From contig DFHP01000176.1 of NCBI GenBank assembly GCA_002371335.1, forward strand, positions 3,071 through 8,071: a DNA stretch of 5,001 nucleotides, in the 5' to 3' direction. Numbering within the stretch: the stretch's first letter is position 1; each line of letters opens with the position of its first letter. Source of the DNA: Eubacterium sp. UBA3720 (GTDB lineage Bacteria > Bacillota > Clostridia > Lachnospirales > Lachnospiraceae). Shown in pieces: positions 1 through 5,001 of the stretch. The translations under genes and the position numbers were made by a program. Under the pieces are notes generated by a model. That model saw only the letters and a program-made list of their open reading frames with translations, had not been told where the DNA came from and did no database searches.

Positions 1-11
1 CCGGTTCGTTT

Positions 12-27
12 CCCTCATGAATGAGGG
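12..27. repeat. Short perfect inverted repeat near the left edge
   Basis: CCCTCA (12-17), TGAA loop, TGAGGG (22-27) form a 6-bp stem, extendable by a wobble pair at 11/28. There is no T-run on either side. It lies 14 nt from the UUCG-loop hairpin. Its role is unknown; it could belong to the leader of the next gene off the window or to a paired structure with the neighbouring hairpin. Confidence 0.5.
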
Positions 28-40
28 GTATGGGGAGTTG

Positions 41-66
41 AAGTCCGTTCGCGGACTTTGTTCTTC
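41..66 (+). terminator. UUCG-loop hairpin with T-rich tail, terminator-like on the plus strand
   Basis: On the plus strand AAGTCCG (41-47), TTCG loop (48-51), CGGACTT (52-58) form a perfect 7-bp stem, followed by TGTTCTTC. That is terminator-like for plus-strand transcription coming from the left edge. On the minus strand the same hairpin is followed by CAACTCCCC with no T-run, so it does not look like an intrinsic terminator for the nrnA operon. The stem is short and the T-tract imperfect. Confidence 0.35.
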
Positions 67-92
67 AAAATATGGCAGCTTTACAAATGCGG

Positions 93-1040
93 TCAGAACT
101 GGCGGGACAGCTCTCCTACCAGATTATTTATCACATCCAGATGCGTACCGTGCATGGTGCATCCCGCTGCTTTCTTATGTCCGCCGCCTCCAAACATAGC
201 CGCAACTATACTTACGTCGATAAAGTCCTTGGACCTCAGGCTCACTTTATATGTTACCGTATCTGTTTCATATAAGAAAATAGCCACCTCAACGCCCTTT
301 GTGTTTCGCAGCTGGGCGACAATGCCGTCCAGATCCTTCGGACCAATTCCATAAAACTGCATTGTTTTTCTGGAGACATAGCTGACGATGATCTTTCCGT
401 TCAGCATCAGAATGCTTTCCAGCAGCGCGCGTCCCATTACCTGGTTTTCCACATAGCTTTTCTGGTAGTAGGAATCGTTGATGATCTTTGAGTGATCAAT
501 TCCTTTTTCCATAAGCTTCGCGGCTATCCTCATCGTCTCCGGCGATGTATTCGAATACTGAAAAATGCCCGTGTCGTGGGCTATACCCGTATACAACGCC
601 TCAGCGCAGTCTTTAGTGATCTTTTCCTCATCCATGAATTTCCAGATCACTTCACATGCGGAGCTGGCCTGCGGCTCATTAAACAGCCATTTGTAGGATG
701 AATCATTCGTCACATGATGATCGAAACAGATAATGTTTTCCATCTGTTCTGCCAGCGGGCCCGCAACGCCTATGCGCTCTGGACTGCTGATGTCTGTCAG
801 GATAAGGATGTCATATGATACATCTGCGGAAAGTTCTGTCTTTACCCGGTCTATGCCGCTGATATAGGAAAACTCCGGCTTTGGCTGTTCCAGATAGACG
901 TCCGCTTCGATCCCGGGGTAATTATCTCTCAGATAAAGGTACATACCCATGGTAGAACCGATACAGTCTCCGTCCGGATGCATATGTCCCGCTATCGCGG
1001 CTTTCCTTACTCCCTTCAGGTATTGATCCAGTCTGCTCAT
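93..1040 (-). CDS. nrnA: DHH/DHHA1 phosphoesterase, NrnA-type nanoRNase / pAp phosphatase
   Basis: A 315-aa cytoplasmic enzyme of the DHH superfamily, typical NrnA length with no extra domains. The DHH domain motifs are HMHPDGDCIGS (19-29; H19, D23, D25), D83 in LTDISSPERIG, the DHH triad 107-109, and D156 in GIAHDTG. These are the expected Mn-binding and catalytic positions. The DHHA1 domain has GGGGHKKAAG at 284-293. Relatives degrade RNA of 2-5 nt, 3'-phosphoadenosine 5'-phosphate and, in several Firmicutes, pApA from c-di-AMP breakdown; which substrate dominates here cannot be read from sequence. There is no RecJ-type extension or GdpP-type membrane/PAS/GGDEF segment. The ATG at 1040 has AAGGAG at 7-nt spacing and overlaps the rbfA stop by one base. 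This position in the infB operon is common in Firmicutes. Confidence 0.92.
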   Translation of the reverse strand: MSRLDQYLKGVRKAAIAGHMHPDGDCIGSTMGMYLYLRDNYPGIEADVYLEQPKPEFSYISGIDRVKTELSADVSYDILILTDISSPERIGVAGPLAEQMENIICFDHHVTNDSSYKWLFNEPQASSACEVIWKFMDEEKITKDCAEALYTGIAHDTGIFQYSNTSPETMRIAAKLMEKGIDHSKIINDSYYQKSYVENQVMGRALLESILMLNGKIIVSYVSRKTMQFYGIGPKDLDGIVAQLRNTKGVEVAIFLYETDTVTYKVSLRSKDFIDVSIVAAMFGGGGHKKAAGCTMHGTHLDVINNLVGELSRQF

Positions 1041-1489
1041 TAAAAATCTCCTTCTTCGTCAGGATCGTTTCCGTCATCGTCATATACGGCCTGTGAAACA
1101 TATCCCGAAGCTTCTGCCTCGGAACGTTTCTTTTCATCATTCTCCATGACATCGGAAATCATTCTGGACATTTTTGCCGCATATTCCATGGATTCATCCA
1201 GACGGAAACTCAGCTCGGGAGTGTTTCTCAGATTCAGATTTCTCGCGAGCATTCGGCGAATATATCCGGCAGAGCTTTTCAGCCCTGCCATTGTATCTTC
1301 TTTAGATTTCTTATCTCCCAGGACGCTGACCGCCACCTTGCAGGTCTTAAGATCTGCCGCCACATTGACAGATGTGACCGACGCCATGGGGCTGATCCTG
1401 GGATCCTTTACCTCCCGCCGGATGATCTCTGTCAGTTCGCGTTTTACCGCGTCATTGATCCTGTTGTTTTTTATACTGTTTTTTCTCAT
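1040..1489 (-). CDS. rbfA: Ribosome-binding factor A (30S maturation)
   Basis: A 149-aa KH-fold protein that binds the immature 30S subunit and helps finish processing of the 16S rRNA 5' region; it is also tied to cold adaptation in E. coli. Family features are IIRREVKDPRI (22-32), the strand region VTSVNVAADLKTCKVAVSVLGD (38-59, read in two parts), the helix SSAGYIRRML (72-81), and NTPELSFRLDESMEYAAKMS (89-108). The KH core ends near residue 115. Beyond it lies a charged tail ending in a run of Asp/Glu (136-149), so the protein is longer than many RbfA proteins of about 120 aa. The ATG at 1489 has AAGGT 7 nt upstream, overlapping the infB stop codon, so coupling to infB is likely. The stop codon TAA shares its last base with the nrnA ATG. 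Confidence 0.97.
   Translation of the reverse strand: MRKNSIKNNRINDAVKRELTEIIRREVKDPRISPMASVTSVNVAADLKTCKVAVSVLGDKKSKEDTMAGLKSSAGYIRRMLARNLNLRNTPELSFRLDESMEYAAKMSRMISDVMENDEKKRSEAEASGYVSQAVYDDDGNDPDEEGDF
1048..1053 (-). promoter_or_regulatory. Shine-Dalgarno site for nrnA, inside rbfA
   Basis: The minus strand reads AAGGAG, 7 nt, then ATG. It sits in the last codons of rbfA, next to a TAATG stop-start overlap, a classic arrangement for termination-reinitiation coupling. Confidence 0.8.
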
Positions 1490-1494
1490 ATAAA

Positions 1495-4302
1495 TTACCT
1501 TGGTACCTCGACCATGATGTACGCTTCAACGATATCAAGCTCCTGCACATCATTAAAGTCTTCGAATACAAGACCACACTCATATCCTGCTCTGACTTCC
1601 TTGACATCGTCCTTGAATCTCTTAAGAGAAGCGAGCTTTCCTTCGTGTATCTGTTTTCCTTCTCTGGTAATCCTTACCAGAGAACCTCTCTGGATCGTTC
1701 CGTCAAGCACATAGCTTCCCGCGATCGTTCCAACGCCGGATGCTTTGAACAGCTGTCTGATCTCTACGTGACCGATCACCTTTTCTTCGTATACAGGCGC
1801 GAGCATTCCCTTCATAGCTGACTGTACGTCCTCGATCGCCTGATAGATAACCTTGTACAGACGTACGTCGACCTTCTCCTGCGCGGCAAGGGATTTTGCC
1901 GTCATGTCCGGATGTACGTTAAATCCGATAACGATAGCGTTTGCTGCAGCTGCAAGAGTAATATCTGACTCGTTGATCGCGCCGACGCCGCCGTGTACGA
2001 TCTTAACGACAACTTCTTCATTAGACAGTTTTTCAAGGGACTGGCGCACAGCCTCCACAGAACCCTGAACATCAGCTTTGACGATGATATTGAGTTCCTT
2101 GAGATCTCCCTCCTGTATCTGGCTGAACAGTGCGTCCAGAGACATTCTGCTTCGTGTATCCTCAAGCAGTTTATTCTTGCTTTCCGTGATAAATGTAGCA
2201 GCAAAATTCTTTGCCTCTTTATCAGTCTCCGTGGAGATCAGGATCTCGCCGGCATTCGGCACCGCGTTCAGACCCTGTACCTCTACAGGCATTGAAGGCT
2301 TCGCCTCTTTCAGACGTCTTCCATTCTCGTCTGTCATCGCGCGGACACGGCCTGATGCTGCTCCGCAGGCGATGTAATCGCCGATATGGAGCGTACCTTT
2401 CTGTACGAGGATATTTGCCACAGGACCTTTACCTTTATCCAGCTTTGCTTCAAGGACAAGCGCGCGCGCTTTCCTGTTCGGATTAGCTTTCAGCTCCAGA
2501 ACCTCTGCCTGAAGAAGGATCATTTCCAGAAGGTCATCGATACCTTCCTTTGTCTTTGCGGATACGGGTACAAAGATCGTGCTTCCGCCCCAGTCTTCGG
2601 CGATCAGCTGATACTCTGTCAGTTCCTGTTTAACGCGCTCGATATTTGCGTTTGGCTTATCGATCTTGTTTACGGCAACGATGATCTCTACGCCCGCAGC
2701 CTTTGCATGGTTGATAGCCTCTACTGTCTGAGGCATTACGCCATCGTCAGCCGCAACCACAAGAACAGCGATATCCGTGGAATTTGCGCCTCGCATACGC
2801 ATTGCGGTGAAGGCTTCATGTCCCGGCGTATCCAGGAATGTGATCTTCTGTCCGTTGATCTCTACCATATAGGCGCCGATGTTCTGTGTGATTCCGCCTG
2901 CCTCGCCGGATGTGACGTGAGAATGACGTATAGCATCCAGGAGGGATGTTTTACCATGGTCAACGTGTCCCATTACGCATACTACCGGCGGACGTGTGAT
3001 CATCTCTTCCTCGGATTCTTCGTCTTCCTTCAGAAGCTCTGCGATGACATCGACCTTCTCCTCCGGCTCCGCGATGATATCGTAATCCATCGCGATCGCT
3101 TCGGCTTTATCATAATCGATTTCCTGATTAACTGTTACCAGCATGCCTTCCATGAAAAGCTTCTTGACGATGACAGATGCCTGCATCTTCATTTTCTCAG
3201 CCAGCTCACGGATAGTGATCTTCTCAGGAATCTTGATCTCTGTAACCTTCTCGACCTTCTTTTCCTCTTTCTTATGTACAGGTCTCTGTGAAGTTTTTGC
3301 AAGGCCGTCCTGTTTACGTCTGTTGTTCCTGTTGTTTGAGGAACGATCATTCGTATATTTGTTTTCCTTCAGGAATGATTTGTTTTTATCCTTATCTTTA
3401 TCTTTATGGCTGTTTCCGCGGGATGGTTTGGAAATACCCATGTCCATTCCGGAATCCCCCGGTTTTCTGTCCTGACGATAACCCGGTCTTCCGCCGCGGT
3501 TATCCTGTCCCGGTCTGGTAGTTCTTCTTTCGCCGTCATCGCCCTGGTTTCTGAAATCAGGTCTTCCGCCCCGGTCATTTCTGCGGTCGTTTCCAAAGCT
3601 TCTCTCTCCCCGGTCATTCCTGCGGTCGTTTCCGAAACTTCTTTCACCGCGGTCGCTCCTGCGGTCTCCGCCGAAGCTTCTCTCGCCACGATCGTTCCTG
3701 CGGTCGTTTCCGTAAGATCTTCTCTCTCCGGAGCCTTCACCGCCCTGACCGTCTCTCTGTCTGTTGAACGGCCGTCTGTCTTCTCCCTGAGGCCGTCTTC
3801 CCGCATTGCCGCGGGTATTGACATCTTCAGCCTGCTTTCTTACAGGAGTCTGGGCTTTCTCAGCTGTATTGACTGCAGCCTTGGCCGCTTCCGGCTTCTG
3901 TGCCTCCGCAGGTTTCTCGGTCTCTGCCTTCTTTGGCTGCGGACGAACAGGAGCGGGTTTTGGCTGTTCCTGAGTATATTTGGCCGGATGGGCGCGGGGA
4001 ACCTTTACCAGAGGCCTCTTTGGTGCCTCGTCCTCTTTTTTTGCGCCGGCTTTGTTCTGATGATCAGACTGCTTTTCAGCCGGCTTTCTTCCTCCCTGGC
4101 TCTGACGGCGGTAATTCTTTACTTCCTTGCTTCTCGCGTTCTGCGGATGGAATACCTGAATGATATTTTTCTTTTTCTTTTTCGGAGCTACCTTTTCCGG
4201 GGCTTTTTCTTCTCCTGTTTTCTCCGGATTTGTTTTTTCCGGACTTACTTTTTCTGGATTCTGTTTTTCTGTATTTGTATTTAATTCTTTATTCTCTGCC
4301 AT
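1495..4302 (-). CDS. infB: Translation initiation factor IF-2
   Basis: A 935-aa GTPase that places formyl-Met-tRNA on the 30S subunit and promotes 50S joining. Residues 1-350 are low-complexity and charged: PEK repeats (15-39), a poly-Lys run (41-45), a Pro/Ala/Lys segment (about 90-160), an Arg/Asp/Gly region with four 13-residue repeats (196-247) and a KDKDKDK run (300-306). One IF2_N module follows at about 356-407. The G domain is intact: GHVDHGKT (445-452), GGITQ (469-473), DTPGH (491-495), NKID (545-548) and SAK (581-583). Domain II spans roughly 608-705, domain III 720-825, and the C-terminal fMet-tRNA-binding domain about 830-930. Many Firmicute IF2 proteins also carry an IF2_N module at the extreme N-terminus; I do not see one here. 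The start is ATG at 4302; see the Shine-Dalgarno and upstream-ORF entries. rbfA follows after 5 nt. Confidence 0.98.
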   Translation of the reverse strand: MAENKELNTNTEKQNPEKVSPEKTNPEKTGEEKAPEKVAPKKKKKNIIQVFHPQNARSKEVKNYRRQSQGGRKPAEKQSDHQNKAGAKKEDEAPKRPLVKVPRAHPAKYTQEQPKPAPVRPQPKKAETEKPAEAQKPEAAKAAVNTAEKAQTPVRKQAEDVNTRGNAGRRPQGEDRRPFNRQRDGQGGEGSGERRSYGNDRRNDRGERSFGGDRRSDRGERSFGNDRRNDRGERSFGNDRRNDRGGRPDFRNQGDDGERRTTRPGQDNRGGRPGYRQDRKPGDSGMDMGISKPSRGNSHKDKDKDKNKSFLKENKYTNDRSSNNRNNRRKQDGLAKTSQRPVHKKEEKKVEKVTEIKIPEKITIRELAEKMKMQASVIVKKLFMEGMLVTVNQEIDYDKAEAIAMDYDIIAEPEEKVDVIAELLKEDEESEEEMITRPPVVCVMGHVDHGKTSLLDAIRHSHVTSGEAGGITQNIGAYMVEINGQKITFLDTPGHEAFTAMRMRGANSTDIAVLVVAADDGVMPQTVEAINHAKAAGVEIIVAVNKIDKPNANIERVKQELTEYQLIAEDWGGSTIFVPVSAKTKEGIDDLLEMILLQAEVLELKANPNRKARALVLEAKLDKGKGPVANILVQKGTLHIGDYIACGAASGRVRAMTDENGRRLKEAKPSMPVEVQGLNAVPNAGEILISTETDKEAKNFAATFITESKNKLLEDTRSRMSLDALFSQIQEGDLKELNIIVKADVQGSVEAVRQSLEKLSNEEVVVKIVHGGVGAINESDITLAAAANAIVIGFNVHPDMTAKSLAAQEKVDVRLYKVIYQAIEDVQSAMKGMLAPVYEEKVIGHVEIRQLFKASGVGTIAGSYVLDGTIQRGSLVRITREGKQIHEGKLASLKRFKDDVKEVRAGYECGLVFEDFNDVQELDIVEAYIMVEVPR
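3562..3717 (-). repeat. Coding tandem repeat, 4 x 39 bp, in the IF2 disordered region
   Basis: Four head-to-tail 39-bp units (3679-3717, 3640-3678, 3601-3639, 3562-3600) encode 13-residue repeats of the form S-[YF]-G-[NG]-D-R-R-[NS]-D-R-G-[EG]-R (IF2 residues 196-247). Adjacent units differ at roughly 6-10 of 39 positions by eye. All units keep the infB frame. DNA similarity this high suggests recent duplication, and copy number may vary between strains. Confidence 0.9.
4186..4260 (-). repeat. Short PEK tandem repeat at the IF2 N-terminus
   Basis: Five degenerate 5-residue (15-bp) units, NPEKV SPEKT NPEKT GEEKA PEKVA, cover IF2 residues 15-39 and are followed by a poly-lysine run. It is a low-complexity charged linker, distinct from the 39-bp repeats downstream. 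Confidence 0.75.
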
Positions 4303-4349
4303 ATTTCGTATATATTCACCTCATCTGACACTGGTTTACCAAGTTTCAT
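4281..4349 (-). CDS. Possible 22-codon upstream ORF overlapping the infB start
   Basis: In the gap after ylxQ an ATG (4347-4349) is preceded by AGAGGT at 4-nt spacing. It opens a 22-codon frame that begins MKLGKPVSDE and ends at TAA (4281-4283), 22 nt inside infB and out of frame with it. The peptide resembles nothing I recognise. It could be a leader cistron whose termination feeds ribosomes to the infB ATG, which has only a distant Shine-Dalgarno of its own. It could equally be chance, since the frame is very short. Conservation in relatives is not visible here. Confidence 0.22.
   Translation of the reverse strand: MKLGKPVSDEVNIYEIWQRIKN
4316..4322 (-). promoter_or_regulatory. Strong but distant Shine-Dalgarno before infB
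   Basis: The minus strand carries GAGGTGA, a seven-base match to the anti-Shine-Dalgarno complement, but 13 nt separate it from the infB ATG at 4302. No ATG, GTG or TTG start in the infB frame sits closer to it, and the frame is closed upstream by TGA just before GGTGAA. The 4302 start is therefore kept despite the long spacer. Confidence 0.55.
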
Positions 4350-4379
4350 TAAGACCTCTGCGCCTAAGGACCCTTCTTC

Positions 4380-4706
4380 TCATTCCTTCTGTGATCCCTG
4401 TTCTGAACGGATGTTTTCTGCGATGGCTTTCGCGAACCCTTCGTCATATACTGCCAGCGTGGCTCTCGGGTCTTTACCTATGGCTCTTCCGAGAGATTCC
4501 TTCGAACCGTAGGTCAAAGCCGGTACCTCATACCAGGCACACATGTTTTCAAATTTTTTCTTTGTGTTCGCTGACGCGTCTTCTGCTATGATCAGCAGAA
4601 AAGCTTTTCCATTCTTTACTGCCTCTTCCGAAGCGAACTCGCCTCCTCTGACCTTGCCCGCGCGCATGCCCAGACTGATCATGGATATTGCTTTACTCCT
4701 GCTCAA
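4380..4706 (-). CDS. ylxQ: YlxQ, L7Ae/L30e-family ribosome-associated RNA-binding protein
   Basis: A 108-aa protein of the L7Ae/L30e/S12e/Gadd45 fold family, close to the usual YlxQ length. Family features in order are the N-terminal helix with SLGMRAGKVRGGE (11-23), the strand-turn LLIIAEDASANTKKK (37-51), a central VPALTYGSKESLGRAIGK (61-78), and ATLAVYDEGFAKAI (82-95). Relatives bind kink-turn RNA; the cellular target of bacterial YlxQ is not well settled. The chosen start is TTG at 4704-4706, inside the end of ylxR, with AAGGAG 10 nt upstream. It keeps the first helix, whereas the alternative ATG at residue 9 (4682) would trim it. The 14-nt overlap with ylxR suggests translational coupling. 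It is followed by the longest gap in the block before infB. Confidence 0.91.
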   Translation of the reverse strand: MSRSKAISMISLGMRAGKVRGGEFASEEAVKNGKAFLLIIAEDASANTKKKFENMCAWYEVPALTYGSKESLGRAIGKDPRATLAVYDEGFAKAIAENIRSEQGSQKE

Positions 4707-4971
4707 TAGCGCTCATCTCCTTCTGCAGTTCATCATATATTTCCTGAGGTATACTGACATCCAGCGACCTGGCGATGCCTTTGTTTCTGATCGCTTTTTT
4801 CAGGCATTCGGAGTTCGGACAGATATATGCGCCTCTGCCGTTTTTACGCCCGGTCGCATCAATGGTGATCTGTCCCTCCGGAGTGCGGAGCACCCGGATC
4901 AGTTCTTTTTTGCTTTTTTTCTCATTGCATCCGACACATTTGCGCATCGGGATCTTTCGAACAGTACTCAA
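4693..4971 (-). CDS. ylxR: YlxR / RnpM family RNA-binding protein (DUF448)
   Basis: A 92-aa basic cytoplasmic protein of the YlxR (DUF448) family, normal in length. Visible family marks are the N-terminal RKCVGC (residues 10-15), the KKELIRV stretch (21-27) and the signature GRGAY at 45-49. Four cysteines are paired as C12-x2-C15 and C51-x4-C56, which could bind a metal; some YlxR proteins lack them. The B. subtilis homologue, renamed RnpM, binds RNase P RNA and modulates RNase P; a similar role here is inferred. The start is TTG at 4969-4971, 5 nt after AAGGGAGG; an in-frame stop at 4993-4995 limits extension, and the next ATG (residue 9) would cut into the conserved region. It overlaps ylxQ by 14 nt. 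Its place just upstream of ylxQ and infB is the standard position for this gene. Confidence 0.94.
   Translation of the reverse strand: MSTVRKIPMRKCVGCNEKKSKKELIRVLRTPEGQITIDATGRKNGRGAYICPNSECLKKAIRNKGIARSLDVSIPQEIYDELQKEMSAIEQE
4717..4722 (-). promoter_or_regulatory. Shine-Dalgarno site for ylxQ, inside ylxR
   Basis: The minus strand reads AAGGAG, then 10 nt, then TTG. It lies within the last codons of ylxR, so ribosomes finishing ylxR would pass over or uncover it. It supports the TTG start at 4706 over the ATG at 4682. Confidence 0.75.
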
Positions 4972-5001
4972 ATATACCTCCCTTTTCAGATCTTATCCTT
5001 C
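4972..5001 (-). other. Edge region upstream of ylxR, expected to hold or follow the nusA end
   Basis: Two minus-strand stop codons lie here, TAA at 4993-4995 and TGA at 4986-4988; either could end the gene before ylxR. In Firmicutes that gene is normally nusA, but only about 15 nt or less of it could be present, so identity rests on context alone. No promoter is visible. Confidence 0.3.
4977..4984 (-). promoter_or_regulatory. Shine-Dalgarno site deciding the TTG start of ylxR
   Basis: The minus strand reads AAGGGAGG, then 5 nt, then TTG. This near-consensus site is what supports the non-ATG start of ylxR at 4971. Confidence 0.85.

Larger units (their letters stand above)
1..92. other. Intergenic region after nrnA, no gene seen
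   Basis: These 92 bases follow the nrnA stop codon. I find no Shine-Dalgarno plus start on the minus strand, although truB often follows nrnA in Firmicutes. A small plus-strand frame from position 17 runs into nrnA antisense and has no coding signs. The two hairpins listed separately are the only structure I can see. Confidence 0.6.

Noticed and set aside
1..36. tRNA fragment suggested by GGTTCG near the left edge
   Set aside because: The following bases do not form a T-arm or acceptor stem, and the nearby stem belongs to the CCCTCA/TGAGGG hairpin.
922..1152. Minus-strand frame of 76 codons across the rbfA-nrnA junction
   Set aside because: It runs in a different frame from both genes, each of which has full family motifs through the region. 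It is a shadow.
2386..3291. Plus-strand open frame of 301 codons antisense to infB
   Set aside because: It lies wholly opposite the conserved IF2_N, G domain and domain II coding sequence, is rich in Cys/Leu/Phe/Asp with no recognisable motif, and has no convincing ribosome site. It is a by-product of infB codon usage.
3562..3717. CRISPR-like regular repeats
   Set aside because: The units are contiguous with no unique spacers, and each codes in frame for IF2.
3369..3824. Minus-strand frame of 151 codons in another frame over the IF2 repeats
   Set aside because: The Thr/Ala/Glu-rich repeats it encodes are the frame-shifted reading of the same 39-bp units. It has no independent start signal or family match.
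3406..4284. Plus-strand open frame of 292 codons with hydrophobic stretches resembling membrane segments
   Set aside because: It is antisense to the Lys/Arg/Glu-rich IF2 N-terminus, whose complement naturally reads as Phe/Leu/Ser. The apparent membrane segments are that compositional mirror.
4303..4379. Promoter or terminator between ylxQ and infB
   Set aside because: A TTGGTA and an AT-rich TATATA occur on the minus strand but about 22 nt apart, too far for a good sigma-A pair, and no GC stem with a T-run is present.

Overview
The window holds one uninterrupted block of five genes, all on the minus strand. In transcription order (right to left) they are ylxR (rnpM), ylxQ, infB, rbfA and an nrnA-type DHH/DHHA1 phosphoesterase gene. 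This is the second half of the conserved nusA-infB operon of Firmicutes. Gene order, the YlxR-YlxQ pair, the nrnA gene after rbfA, strong Shine-Dalgarno sites and moderate GC all suggest a Clostridia-type Firmicute. The very long, Arg/Gly/Asp-repeat-rich IF2 N-terminus makes me think of Lachnospiraceae, but that family assignment is inference.

Layout from high to low coordinates. Positions 4972-5001 are the edge of the upstream gap, where nusA would be expected to end. ylxR is at 4693-4971 and ylxQ at 4380-4706; they overlap by 14 nt and both start with TTG behind a good Shine-Dalgarno site. A 77-bp gap, the largest between genes in the block, separates ylxQ from infB and contains a possible 22-codon upstream ORF that runs out of frame into the infB start. 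infB is at 1495-4302 (935 aa), with a disordered N-terminal third that carries two families of tandem repeats. rbfA (1040-1489) follows after 5 nt, and nrnA (93-1040) starts on the last base of the rbfA stop codon. Positions 1-92 are non-coding as far as I can see and hold two short perfect hairpins. No stretch over 300 bases lacks a gene.

The genes form a translation and RNA-metabolism module. YlxR and YlxQ are small RNA-binding proteins, IF2 delivers initiator tRNA and joins the subunits, RbfA matures the 30S subunit, and NrnA degrades the shortest RNA fragments and related nucleotides. The tight junctions imply one polycistronic mRNA with translational coupling. I see no internal promoter or terminator in the minus-strand direction, so transcription probably begins upstream of the window.

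I see no undescribed system here; this is an ordinary core operon. The points most worth a second look are the repeat-expanded IF2 N-terminus, the infB start region with its distant Shine-Dalgarno and overlapping small ORF, the paired TTG starts, and the hairpins after nrnA.
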